Assembly: GCA_910584965.1 (NCBI GenBank)
Contig: CAJUDZ010000001.1
Span: 62,001-126,000 of the forward strand
DNA length: 64,000 nucleotides
Direction of reading: 5' to 3'
Origin: an uncultured Lachnospiraceae bacterium
GTDB taxonomy: Bacteria; Bacillota; Clostridia; Lachnospirales; Lachnospiraceae
The notes under the pieces are model-generated. The model saw nothing but the letters and a program-made list of their open reading frames with translations, did no database searches and was not told the DNA's origin. The position numbers and the translations under genes were made by a program. The first letter of the stretch is position 1, and every line of letters begins with the position of its first letter. Below, piece by piece: positions 1 to 8,211 of the stretch.

Positions 1-1
1 T

Positions 2-397
2 ACGTTCCAGAATCTGCGGACGGCTGTTCTGGGGCTGGCTTTTAAGCCCGGAACCGACGATCTGCGGGAAGCTCCGTCGCTCGATAACGTGGAACTGCTG
101 CTAGAGAACGGTGCGGATATTTATGCTTATGACCCGATTGCCGCGGAGAACTTTAAAAAACGTTATCCGGAAGGAAAGCACGGCAGAGGAACGATTCATT
201 ATGTAGATTCCGCACAGGAAGCGCTGAAGGACGCACATATCTGTTTTGTATTCACGGAGTGGAAAGAAATCAGGAATATCCCGGCGGAAGACTTTAAAAA
301 ACTGATGCGCGTTCCGCTCGTATATGACGGAAGAAATATTTTTGATATCAAAACAATGAAAGATGCAGGAATTGAGTATTACAGCATCGGACGCTGA
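2..397 (+). CDS. ugd: UDP-glucose 6-dehydrogenase, C-terminal part (5' end outside window)
   Basis: Only the last 131 residues are present; the frame is already open at base 2. The fragment starts within the central/C-terminal domain typical of the UDP-glucose/GDP-mannose dehydrogenase family: the motif LGLAFKPGTDDLREAPS is followed by a Rossmann-like UDP-binding fold (ENGADIYAYDP) and a closing strand (VYDGRNIFD). The family oxidises UDP-glucose to UDP-glucuronate in the cytoplasm with two NAD+. The next gene, 63 bp downstream, is a UDP-glucuronate 4-epimerase, so UDP-glucose is the likeliest substrate. The catalytic Cys and N-terminal NAD domain lie outside the window, so a UDP-N-acetylmannosamine or GDP-mannose dehydrogenase is not strictly excluded. 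Confidence 0.9.
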   Translation, partial: TFQNLRTAVLGLAFKPGTDDLREAPSLDNVELLLENGADIYAYDPIAAENFKKRYPEGKHGRGTIHYVDSAQEALKDAHICFVFTEWKEIRNIPAEDFKKLMRVPLVYDGRNIFDIKTMKDAGIEYYSIGR

Positions 398-460
398 TAA
401 GAACCGGGAAGAATGCCGTAAGGGAAGACATTTTTCTCAGGCAGAAAATTAGGAGGGCAC

Positions 461-1468
461 ATGAACGGACTGGATATCGGGAAAACATATTTGATTACGG
501 GCGGAGCAGGTTTTATCGGGTACCACCTGTCGAAGAGCCTTCTCGAGAAAGGGGCGGCGGTCATCGGGTTCGATAACCTGAACGATTATTATGATGTTTC
601 TCTGAAAAAGGATCGGCTGGCGGTCTTAAAACAATATGAACATTATACGTTTATTAAGGGCAATCTCGCGGAAAAAAGCGATGTATTCCGGCTTTTTCAG
701 GAATACCATCCGCAGGTTGTGGTAAACCTCGGGGCACAGGCGGGCGTTCGGTACAGTATCGATAATCCCGATGCCTATATGCAGTCAAATGTCATGGGAT
801 TTTTTCATATTTTGGAAGGGTGCCGGTATTTCCCGGTGGAGCATCTCGTGTACGCGTCGTCCAGCTCCGTATACGGCGGCAATGAGAAGGTTCCGTTTTC
901 CACGCAGGATAAGGTGGACGAGCCGGTCAGCCTTTATGCGGCAACCAAGAAGTCGAACGAACTGATGGCTTACGCTTACAGCAGGCTGTATCGGATTCCG
1001 GTAACGGGACTGCGCTTTTTTACGGTGTATGGTCCTTACGGAAGGCCGGATATGGCGTATTTTAAGTTTACGAAAAAAATTATGGAAGGCGAACCGATTC
1101 AGATCTACAATAAAGGCGATATGTACCGTGATTTTACCTATATCGACGATATTGTAAAGGGTGTGGAGAACATTCTCTGCAATCCGCCCGGAAAAGATGA
1201 AAAAGGCGCGGCGAGCAGATTGTATAATATCGGAAACCATCAGCCCGTGAAGCTGATGGAATTTATCGAAACGTTGGAAAAATGTCTCGGAAAGACGGCG
1301 GTAAAGGAATATCTTCCGATGCAGCCGGGGGACGTATATCAGACCTATGCTGACGTCAGCGGGCTGATGCGGGATTATGATTTTAAGCCGGATACGCCGT
1401 TAGAAGAAGGACTCAGGCAGTTTGCGGCATGGTATATGGAATATTACCGCGGTCAGGACGGCAGATAG
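461..1468 (+). CDS. UDP-glucuronate 4-epimerase (SDR family)
   Basis: An extended short-chain dehydrogenase/reductase of 335 aa, the usual length. The NAD-binding motif GGAGFIG is at residues about 14-20, and the active-site YxxxK lies in SLYAATKKSNE. The segment GFDNLNDYYDVSLKKDRL is characteristic of the UDP-glucuronate 4-epimerase branch (CapI/LpsL type) rather than GalE. It would interconvert UDP-glucuronate and UDP-galacturonate, supplying an acidic sugar for surface glycans. The ATG follows an AGGAGG ribosome site (451-456). It forms a run with ugd upstream and a GT2 gene 18 bp downstream, so the three are probably co-transcribed. The exact epimer is inferred from family and neighbours. 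Confidence 0.88.
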   Translation: MNGLDIGKTYLITGGAGFIGYHLSKSLLEKGAAVIGFDNLNDYYDVSLKKDRLAVLKQYEHYTFIKGNLAEKSDVFRLFQEYHPQVVVNLGAQAGVRYSIDNPDAYMQSNVMGFFHILEGCRYFPVEHLVYASSSSVYGGNEKVPFSTQDKVDEPVSLYAATKKSNELMAYAYSRLYRIPVTGLRFFTVYGPYGRPDMAYFKFTKKIMEGEPIQIYNKGDMYRDFTYIDDIVKGVENILCNPPGKDEKGAASRLYNIGNHQPVKLMEFIETLEKCLGKTAVKEYLPMQPGDVYQTYADVSGLMRDYDFKPDTPLEEGLRQFAAWYMEYYRGQDGR

Positions 1469-1486
1469 AAAGGCACGGAGAACAGC

Positions 1487-2479
1487 ATGGAGAGTGAAGG
1501 AAGAAAAATACCGGTCCTGTATCTGGTCGTTCCCTGTTATAACGAAGAGGAAGTTGTGGAGAAATCGGCGCGGGTCATGGGCGATAAGCTGCGCAGACTG
1601 ATTGGGGAAGGAAAAATCAGGCAGGGCAGTAAGATTATGTTTGTAAATGACGGCAGCAGGGATAATACGCTGCGGCTGCTGCATCAGATCGCGTCGGAAG
1701 ATACGCTGTATTCCGTCGTCAGCCTGGCGGGCAATTACGGACATCAGAGCGCGATTCTTGCAGGGATGATGACGGCAAAAGACCATGCGGATGCGGTCGT
1801 TACGATCGACGCTGATTTACAGCAGGATATCGAAGCGCTGGATAAATTTCTGGCGTGCTATATGGCAGGAAGCGAGGTCGTGTACGGCGTGCGGAACGAC
1901 AGACATTCCGACGGCACTTTTAAGAAAGGCAGCGCGACTATTTACTATAAGCTGATGCACTTGCTGGGAAGCAAGGTCATCGCCAACCACGCGGATTACC
2001 GCCTGATGTCCAAAAAGGCGCTGGAAGCGCTTTCGGAATACCGGGAGACAAACCTGTTTCTGCGGGGACTGATTCCGACGATGGGATTTGCTTCCGACGT
2101 GGTTTATTTTGATGTGAAAAAAAGGGAAGCGGGTCGTTCCAAGTATACGCTGGGCAAGATGATGACGCTGGCGATGGACGGCATTACATCCATGAGCGTC
2201 ACGCCCCTCCGAATGATTGCGGTTATCGGGTTCATCGTCTGTATTTTCAGTTTCGTGATGTGCATTATCAGTCTGGTTGACTGGATGCTCGGCAATAACG
2301 TGCCCGGTTATACGACAAGCCTGATCGTATCGCTGATTATGGGAGGCATTACCCTGCTGTCCCTCGGCATTATCGGAGAGTATATCGGAAAGATCTATAT
2401 GGAGACGAAAAAAAGGCCGCGGTATATCATCGATACCATCGTCCTGAAAAAAAACGGGGAGCAGAGCGACAATGATTGA
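1487..2479 (+). CDS. GT2 polyprenyl-phosphate glycosyltransferase (GtrB/DPM1-like, membrane)
   Basis: A 330-aa family 2 glycosyltransferase. The N-terminal catalytic domain begins VLYLVVPCYNEEEVVEKSA and carries the acidic pairs FVNDGSRD and TIDADLQQD expected of a GT-A fold. Two hydrophobic helices follow near residues 240-300 (MIAVIGFIVCIFSFVMCII; SLIVSLIMGGITLLSLGII). This layout matches enzymes that move a sugar from a nucleotide donor onto undecaprenyl phosphate at the inner face of the membrane, making the donor used outside the cell by GT-C enzymes or flipped by GtrA-type proteins. The sugar cannot be read from sequence. Its end overlaps the next start by 8 bp, indicating translational coupling. 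Confidence 0.87.
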   Translation: MESEGRKIPVLYLVVPCYNEEEVVEKSARVMGDKLRRLIGEGKIRQGSKIMFVNDGSRDNTLRLLHQIASEDTLYSVVSLAGNYGHQSAILAGMMTAKDHADAVVTIDADLQQDIEALDKFLACYMAGSEVVYGVRNDRHSDGTFKKGSATIYYKLMHLLGSKVIANHADYRLMSKKALEALSEYRETNLFLRGLIPTMGFASDVVYFDVKKREAGRSKYTLGKMMTLAMDGITSMSVTPLRMIAVIGFIVCIFSFVMCIISLVDWMLGNNVPGYTTSLIVSLIMGGITLLSLGIIGEYIGKIYMETKKRPRYIIDTIVLKKNGEQSDND

Positions 2480-3419
2480 GCTGGATGTTCATGCGGATGA
2501 TTATGCGCTGACGGTTCATACATCACAGGATATACTGGAATGTATGAAAGCGGGAAAACTGGACAGCATCAGTATTCTGACAAATATGTCATGTTCCGGT
2601 AAATGTATGGATATGCTGGTCGAAGCGATACCGGAACTGCCCTTTTTACCGGGGATGTCCATTCATCTGGACTTCGTGGAAGGAAAATGCCTGGCGGGGA
2701 GCGGTGAAGCGCCGCTGCTCGTAAGGAAAGGAAGCGATTGTATCGGCCTTTCCTGGGGAAAGCTTTTTCTCTATTCTTTTCATCCCGGCAAGCGCAAAGC
2801 GGTGAAGGAACAGTTAAAAAAAGAAATCAAGGCACAGATTTTAACCGGGCAGAGGGAAGTTTCGCGCTGCATGGAAGCCGCCGGAAAACATCGGATTTCC
2901 TGTAAGCAGACAGGGCTCCGCATCGATTCCCACCAGCATGCGCATATGATTCCCGTCGTATGGGAAGCGCTGACGGAAGTCATCGAAGAAGAGCGCTATG
3001 CGGTGGAATATATCAGAAATTCCAAAGAAGCGCTGGGCGTTTTTCTTTCAAAACCTTCATTATGGAAAACATACCGGCCGATCAACTTTATCAAAAACAG
3101 ACTGCTGTATCTGTTCTCGTTTCGGGCGGACCGTTATGCGAGGATACATTCCATGAGGCAGATGTATTTGTGGGGGCTTGTGATGAGCGGTTATATGGAT
3201 TATGACAGGATTGTCAGGTTGTATCCTCAGATGGCGGAGAAAGCGGAAAAAGAACACCGGACGCTGGAATTTTGCATGCACCCCGGCCGGATGCTCGAAA
3301 ACGAGATTACAGCGGAAGTGGACGATACCGCGGTGGCCGCTTTCTATATGAGCGGAAACAGAAGCGTGGAAAAAGACGCAGTTATGCGCCTTTCCGGTTT
3401 ACGAAAGAAGGCTCTTTAA
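2472..3419 (+). CDS. ChbG/HpnK (YdjC-like) family carbohydrate deacetylase
   Basis: A 315-aa protein with the metal-site motifs of the YdjC/ChbG/HpnK family: VHADDYALT near the N terminus and IDSHQHAHMIP near residue 155. Members remove N-acetyl groups from sugars or glycolipid head groups in a metal-dependent way. Genes of this kind often sit beside polyprenyl-phosphate glycosyltransferases, as here, where the start overlaps the GT2 stop by 8 bp. A plausible but unproven role is deacetylation of a lipid-linked amino sugar made by that GT2. Its 3' end converges on and overlaps the opposite-strand SGNH gene by about 21 bp. Confidence 0.82.
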   Translation: MIELDVHADDYALTVHTSQDILECMKAGKLDSISILTNMSCSGKCMDMLVEAIPELPFLPGMSIHLDFVEGKCLAGSGEAPLLVRKGSDCIGLSWGKLFLYSFHPGKRKAVKEQLKKEIKAQILTGQREVSRCMEAAGKHRISCKQTGLRIDSHQHAHMIPVVWEALTEVIEEERYAVEYIRNSKEALGVFLSKPSLWKTYRPINFIKNRLLYLFSFRADRYARIHSMRQMYLWGLVMSGYMDYDRIVRLYPQMAEKAEKEHRTLEFCMHPGRMLENEITAEVDDTAVAAFYMSGNRSVEKDAVMRLSGLRKKAL

Positions 3420-4394
3420 TTCCGGGACTTCTTCCGCCAGTATTTCCATGAAGTAAGCGGCTCCTTCATCATTCAGATGGTCTGCATCCATAAAATAAGA
3501 GAGATTGCCGCGAAAGCGTTCATCATAAGAATAATCATAGTAGCTGACACCCGTGTCGGCTGCTATTTTGTTTACCACATCTTCAAACTCTGTCAGAAAT
3601 TCTTCGGACACCAGGTCACGGTAATATTTGGAAAAAGGTGTTGTAATGAGCACCGGCGTAATTTCCCGTTCTTTGCAGTAATCGATGATTTCATAGAGCT
3701 CTTCGATCCTCTCCGGCAGAAAATATTCGTCTTTGTTGTCGAAATGTCTGCTGTACCGTTCCTGTGCCCTGGCGGTAAACGCCGCCACATCGATCTCATC
3801 TTCCGCCGCATGGACGATCAGGGAAAGCTTCAGCTCAGGAAGCAGTTCCAGAATATCCTCGCCCGCGGATAAAATGGGAAATCTGTGCGCAACGATGTCG
3901 ATATAGAGATCGTAGTCGGGAATATTTTCCGGCGAAAGACAGTGATAATAGCGGAGACTCATCGCTTCCCGTTCGCTGTCGTTTGTCACTTCATTGTTAA
4001 ATGAGAAATAGGATACCGGGATGAACATGACGCTGCCCTTCGTCATATAGCGTCCGTATTCTTTTAAAACGGCATAGTCGTAGTTGTAAGACTGGCTCGT
4101 ATTTGCAAAATTAAAGCATTCAAAACCGCGCTCTGTCAGGGCATTATAATTAAAATCATAGGCCCCGTGGGAACTGCCCAGATTGCCGATTCTCACTTCC
4201 GGTTCGTATGCCGTAAGCGTGGAAAATTTGGCGACGTCCAAATATTTTCCTTCATCGATTTTCCGATAGGATTTGTTCAGCAGGAATATGATCAGCAGGG
4301 CCGCGCCCGGTATACAGATACATTTCAGCGCGAAGCGCAGAATATCATATTTCTTTCTGCTCTTTTTTCTTTTTTCCGTCATAGAAATCACCAT
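3399..4394 (-). CDS. membrane-anchored SGNH/DltD-like acyl-handling protein, MBOAT partner
   Basis: A 331-aa protein with a basic N terminus (MTEKRKKSRKKYD), one transmembrane helix (CICIPGAALLIIFLLN), then an extracytoplasmic domain. The motif NLGSSHGAYDF is a GDS-like block in which the second Ser would be the nucleophile; DADHLNDEGAAYF near the C terminus supplies the D-x-x-H pair. This is the arrangement in SGNH proteins that accompany MBOAT acyltransferases (DltD, AlgX, PatB-like). It lies 71 bp downstream of an MBOAT on the same strand. The start at 4394 (MVISMTEK) has GGGA five bases upstream; ATG 4382 is an alternative. The open frame runs further 5' into the MBOAT gene, but those codons are unlikely to be used. 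Confidence 0.78.
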   Translation of the reverse strand: MVISMTEKRKKSRKKYDILRFALKCICIPGAALLIIFLLNKSYRKIDEGKYLDVAKFSTLTAYEPEVRIGNLGSSHGAYDFNYNALTERGFECFNFANTSQSYNYDYAVLKEYGRYMTKGSVMFIPVSYFSFNNEVTNDSEREAMSLRYYHCLSPENIPDYDLYIDIVAHRFPILSAGEDILELLPELKLSLIVHAAEDEIDVAAFTARAQERYSRHFDNKDEYFLPERIEELYEIIDYCKEREITPVLITTPFSKYYRDLVSEEFLTEFEDVVNKIAADTGVSYYDYSYDERFRGNLSYFMDADHLNDEGAAYFMEILAEEVPELKSLLS

Positions 4395-4465
4395 GCCTTT
4401 CCCGAACGATTTACATAGGACTGACAACAGATGTCTTCCGTCTAAGCGGCGGGAAACTGTCCCGG

Positions 4466-5896
4466 TCAGAACTGAAAATATATAAATTCCGTAGCAACCC
4501 CTTTGGGGCAGAATAATGCGATTGTAACTAACAAGAGTACGTATACCGGCCATCTGATAAAGAATTTCAGCCTGGAAAATTCTTTGATCACATCAAATTT
4601 TAAAGACAGATAATCATAGATTCCCAGAAACAACACCGGAATCCACATCGCAAAAAGCTGGACATAGGATAAATCCAGACAGATTACCGCCGTTTTCAGA
4701 TAGTTGATCGGCCTTGAGGCATCCCAGAACAGCCGCGAAATGACCCAGAGCGCGTCTTCCATACTGTTGGCCCGGAAAAAAATCCAGGTAAAACACAGCA
4801 CGATGAACGTGACCGGAAGCTGCCAGAAATGCTTTTTGTGCGCTTTCCCTTTCGGATAAACGAGCGTTTCCACGATCTGAAGAAGCCCGTGGAGACCGCC
4901 CCATACGATGTAGGTAAGGGCGGCGCCGTGCCAGAAGCCGCTGACCAGAAAGGTAAGCAGCAGATTCAAAAGATGGCGCCACTTTGCAACCCGATTGCCG
5001 CCCAGCGGAATGTAAACGTAATCCCGGAACCAGGTGGAAAGCGAAATATGCCACCGGCTCCAGAATTCCTTGATGGAAAAGGAAAAATAAGGGCTTTTGA
5101 AATTCGTCATGAGACGGATGCCGAACAGTCTGGCGCATCCGACGGCAATATCGGAATACCCCGAAAAATCACAATAGATTTCGATTGCGAACATCACGGT
5201 AACGACGATAAAAGCAAGCCCTACATAACTGTTTACATTGTTGAACAGTTTATTGACCGTGATTGCAAACGTATCGGCGATCACCAGTTTTTTAAAATAG
5301 CCCCATGCCATCAGCTTCAGGCCGTAAGTCACATTGTTGTAAGAGAAGGAACGCTTTTTCTTATACTGGGGGAGCAGCGCGTCCGCCCGTCCAATCGGCC
5401 CGGAAAGGAGCTGCGGGAAAAAGGAAACGAACAGCGCATAATACCCGAAATGCTTTTCGGCCGCGGTTTTGCCGCGGTAAACATCGATCAGATAGCCCAT
5501 CGACTGGAAAAAATAAAAGGATATGCCCGCCGGAAGCAGAATGGTCATCGTAAGCGGCTGCATTGACAGCCTGCCTGCCGAAATCATTTCGTTCAGCCGC
5601 TGTATAACCGGATTCGCTGTTTTGAAGAAAACGAGAATCAGAACGAGCGGCAGGATGCCGAGCAGCAGCATTCCCCGTTTCCGCTTTTGGGTCTGCGCCT
5701 TTTCAAACGACAACGCGAGCGCATAGGTCAGGAGCGTCGTCAGAAAAAGCAGGATGCCATACCATAAATGCAGATTCATGTAAAAGGTGTAACTGGCCGC
5801 CAGCAGAAATCCCCACCTGTATCTGTGCGGAACGACATAATATAAAAGAAATACAATTATAAGAAAAATCCCGAAGGATATGGAATTAAACAGCAT
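4466..5896 (-). CDS. MBOAT family O-acyltransferase (AlgI/DltB-like) #1
   Basis: A 476-aa polytopic membrane enzyme starting MLFNSISFGIFLI, the usual opening of bacterial AlgI/DltB-type MBOATs. The conserved core KEFWSRWHISLSTWFRDYVY is present, followed by VSGFWHGAALTYIVWGGLHG with the two His residues expected in the active channel. It ends in the family-typical EFIYFQF. Such enzymes pass acyl groups across the membrane onto glycans, often working with an SGNH protein, here encoded immediately downstream. ATG 5896 is preceded by GCGAGG six bases upstream; the frame is open to 5965 but lacks a ribosome site there. The sugar and acyl substrates are unknown. Confidence 0.88.
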   Translation of the reverse strand: MLFNSISFGIFLIIVFLLYYVVPHRYRWGFLLAASYTFYMNLHLWYGILLFLTTLLTYALALSFEKAQTQKRKRGMLLLGILPLVLILVFFKTANPVIQRLNEMISAGRLSMQPLTMTILLPAGISFYFFQSMGYLIDVYRGKTAAEKHFGYYALFVSFFPQLLSGPIGRADALLPQYKKKRSFSYNNVTYGLKLMAWGYFKKLVIADTFAITVNKLFNNVNSYVGLAFIVVTVMFAIEIYCDFSGYSDIAVGCARLFGIRLMTNFKSPYFSFSIKEFWSRWHISLSTWFRDYVYIPLGGNRVAKWRHLLNLLLTFLVSGFWHGAALTYIVWGGLHGLLQIVETLVYPKGKAHKKHFWQLPVTFIVLCFTWIFFRANSMEDALWVISRLFWDASRPINYLKTAVICLDLSYVQLFAMWIPVLFLGIYDYLSLKFDVIKEFSRLKFFIRWPVYVLLLVTIALFCPKGVATEFIYFQF

Positions 5897-6253
5897 AAGT
5901 ACCTCGCCAGCTTTCTTTCGGTTAAATAACGCTTTCATGCCGTCATTTTCATTAGAGTTTACCACAAATTGGAAAAGAAAAAACAGGTATGACGTTAGTT
6001 TAAGAAAGAATTAAGAAACTGGAATTTGCAGAAACAGCGTATATGTCGGGAAAATGCGGTATTTGTCAGCTTATCATGCAGTTTTGACGATAAAAATAAC
6101 AGCCCGCGGGCGGTTCATTTTTTGAATAGCCGCGGGCTGTGGCGGCCTGATGCTGACGGCACCGAGGCAAAATTAAAATTGAGACTTTATAATATGGGGA
6201 GGACAGTCAGTCCCCGCTACACAACGCAGGCATTCTCCGTCTCAAATGGATTT
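5897..6253. other. intergenic region between MBOAT gene and sensor kinase gene
   Basis: This 357-bp gap holds no convincing gene. It contains the minus-strand hairpin terminator at 6090-6140, listed separately, and presumably the MBOAT promoter. I found no well-spaced -35/-10 pair there. Confidence 0.5.
6090..6140 (-). terminator. rho-independent terminator of the two-component operon
   Basis: An 11-bp perfect stem (6099-6109 with 6130-6140, ACAGCCCGCGG) encloses a loop that itself contains a TTCA/TGAA pairing. Read on the minus strand it is followed by TTATTTTTATC, so it would end the transcript coming from the sensor kinase. Confidence 0.7.
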
Positions 6254-7330
6254 TCATTTCACAGAGGGAATCGAAAAGTAAAAGACGACGCCTCCGGATT
6301 CGTTTGCCGCACCATAAGGCAGGTCCTGCATGGACAAAATCTGTGCGACGATCGCAAGGCCAAGACCGGAACCGCCATATCCGGAATTTCTGCCACGATA
6401 AAATTTTGTCCAGATTTTTGACAGGCTTTCCTGTGGGATCGGCGGCCCCTGGTTAAAAATCGAGAAAACCAGTCTGCCGTCATTCTCTTTCAGCGATAGT
6501 TTCAAAAAGCCGCCCGGCCGGACGTTTCGTTTGGCATTGACGATAAGATTGTCCAGTACCTGCTCCATCCTGCTTTTATCCGCGCGCACATATACCGGAT
6601 GTTCCGGCAGTTCATACCGCAGTTCAAAATCGGCATCCGGAGTGTCGATCAGCAGCCGTCCGGCCACAATTTCCAGAAACGCTGTAAAATCAAACCGTTC
6701 CGGGCGAAGCAGGGCAGCCCCGTTTTCCAGTGCGGATAAATCGAGCAGCGTGGTAATCAGGCGGCTCATGCGTTCCGTTTCCGCTATAATGACCTCCGAA
6801 TACCGCTGTCGTTTGTCTTCGTCTGTTTCGTCCTGCAATCCCTCGGCATAAGCCCTGATTACACCCAGTGGAGTTTTCATTTCGTGGGAGAGATTGTCAG
6901 CCAATTCCCTGCGTTCGGCCAGCAGATGTTTTTTCTGTTCCACATCCTGTTCTAATTTCAGGTTGGCCTCTTCCAGCGAAGCAAACGTCTGCTGCAGATT
7001 GTCAGCCATCTTATTCAGGCTTTCCGCAAGCTCCCCCAATTCATCATTCGTATGGATTTTGCATGGAGACGAGAAATTGAGCAAAGCCATTTGGCGGGCG
7101 GCCCGGCTTAATTCGGAAACGGGATTTGAAATAAAATGCCCCATCAGATAGTTGAGTACCAAAACCAATGCGATGACAAAGCATAGCCAGATCAGGAAAG
7201 AAATATCCGGGTCAACCGGCAGGCGGGTGGACAGGATATAAGAGGCGATTAAAACGACGCCGGCCATTTTGGAAATCATAATGATTTTCTGGCGGACAGT
7301 CCGTAAACGGAAGTGATCTCTTATGTTCAT
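6254..7330 (-). CDS. sensor histidine kinase, short-loop HAMP type
   Basis: A 358-aa kinase. Two transmembrane helices (about 17-34 and 43-64) are separated by only about eight residues, so there is almost no external sensor domain. A HAMP region follows (about 65-117), then a coiled coil, then the HisKA motif LSHEMKTPLGVIRAYAEGL with phospho-acceptor His149. The ATPase domain has an N box (DNLIVNAKRN) and G boxes (SGYGGSGLGLAI). The DHp region resembles VanS-like kinases of Firmicutes. It lies 21 bp downstream of its response regulator. The tiny loop suggests it senses the membrane or lipid-linked intermediates, which would suit the surface-glycan neighbourhood (inference). Confidence 0.92.
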   Translation of the reverse strand: MNIRDHFRLRTVRQKIIMISKMAGVVLIASYILSTRLPVDPDISFLIWLCFVIALVLVLNYLMGHFISNPVSELSRAARQMALLNFSSPCKIHTNDELGELAESLNKMADNLQQTFASLEEANLKLEQDVEQKKHLLAERRELADNLSHEMKTPLGVIRAYAEGLQDETDEDKRQRYSEVIIAETERMSRLITTLLDLSALENGAALLRPERFDFTAFLEIVAGRLLIDTPDADFELRYELPEHPVYVRADKSRMEQVLDNLIVNAKRNVRPGGFLKLSLKENDGRLVFSIFNQGPPIPQESLSKIWTKFYRGRNSGYGGSGLGLAIVAQILSMQDLPYGAANESGGVVFYFSIPSVK

Positions 7331-7351
7331 ACGAATAACCCTGCCTTTCTT

Positions 7352-8014
7352 TCAGCCTTCGAATTTATAGCCGGATCGAATGAGTGTTACAATATGCCGG
7401 CCTTCGTCCCCCAATTTTTGGCGCAGGGTTTTGATATGCGTGTCGACCGTTCTGCTCGTTCCCTCAAAATCGTATCCCCATATCCGGTTTAACAGCTGTT
7501 CGCGGCTGAAAATCTGTCCGGGATTTACCATAAAGAAATGAAGCAGCTCATACTCCTTATTGGTCAGTACGATTTCCTGCCCGTCTGCGCAGACTTTATG
7601 AGAAGCCGGAACAAGAGAGATTTTTCCGGCGTTTATTGCATCCGCCGGTAGCGCGGAAGAGCGCCGCAGCAAAGCGTTTGCTTTTGCCAAAAGCACCTTT
7701 GGGCTGAACGGTTTTGTCATATAGTCGTCGGCGCCCAGATGATAGCCTTTCAGCTTGTCGTCCTCGCTCTCTTTGGCGGTCAGCATGATAATGGGAAGAC
7801 TGCTCATTTCCCGCGCCATTTTACAGACGGAAAAGCCGTCAAGATTTGGAATCATAATATCCAGTATTATCAGATCCATCGGATTGTTTTTCAGCATCAT
7901 CAGAGCGTCTATTCCGTCGTCAGCCGTAAAGCAGGTATGGCCGCCGCGCCGCATATACTCGACAATGATTTCCTGCATATTCTTTTCATCTTCGACAATT
8001 AAAAGATTAGCCAT
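7352..8014 (-). CDS. OmpR/PhoB-family response regulator
   Basis: A 220-aa two-domain regulator. The receiver domain starts MANLLIVEDEKN, the phospho-acceptor is Asp52 in ILDIMIPNLDG, and the conserved Lys is in DYMTKPFSP. The C-terminal winged helix carries the usual ending TVDTHIKTLRQKLG. ATG 8014 follows GGAAGGAG five bases upstream. It is the first gene of a two-gene operon with the sensor kinase, transcribed from the promoter at 8097-8125. Targets are unknown; the divergent MBOAT gene is the nearest candidate. Confidence 0.95.
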   Translation of the reverse strand: MANLLIVEDEKNMQEIIVEYMRRGGHTCFTADDGIDALMMLKNNPMDLIILDIMIPNLDGFSVCKMAREMSSLPIIMLTAKESEDDKLKGYHLGADDYMTKPFSPKVLLAKANALLRRSSALPADAINAGKISLVPASHKVCADGQEIVLTNKEYELLHFFMVNPGQIFSREQLLNRIWGYDFEGTSRTVDTHIKTLRQKLGDEGRHIVTLIRSGYKFEG

Positions 8015-8040
8015 ATGCGCTCCTTCCTTTTTCCCATGGG

Positions 8041-8084
8041 ACCCTCAGTGAACAAGGGGATACACGCCCTTGTCCGCTGAGGGT
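8041..8084 (-). promoter_or_regulatory. 5'-UTR hairpin of the two-component operon
   Basis: A strong two-part stem pairs 8041-8048 with 8077-8084 (ACCCTCAG) and 8052-8058 with 8067-8073 (ACAAGGG). It lies between the predicted promoter and the response regulator's ribosome site. No U-run follows, so it is not a terminator. It could be an mRNA 5' stabiliser or an operator. Confidence 0.55.
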
Positions 8085-8096
8085 ATCGATACCACA

Positions 8097-8125
8097 ATTA
8101 TAAATCCAAACAGATCCAAAGGCAA
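8097..8125 (-). promoter_or_regulatory. sigma-A type promoter for the two-component operon
   Basis: On the minus strand: -35 TTGCCT (8120-8125), a 17-bp spacer, and a perfect -10 TATAAT (8097-8102). The transcript would start about 75 bp upstream of the response regulator. Confidence 0.7.
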
Positions 8126-8211
8126 TTTTAATTATGTCCACTTGAAGAAACTTCCGGTATACTGTAAAATTATAAATAGTTTGCGATGAAAAAGTGAAAG
8201 GACAGCATCGG

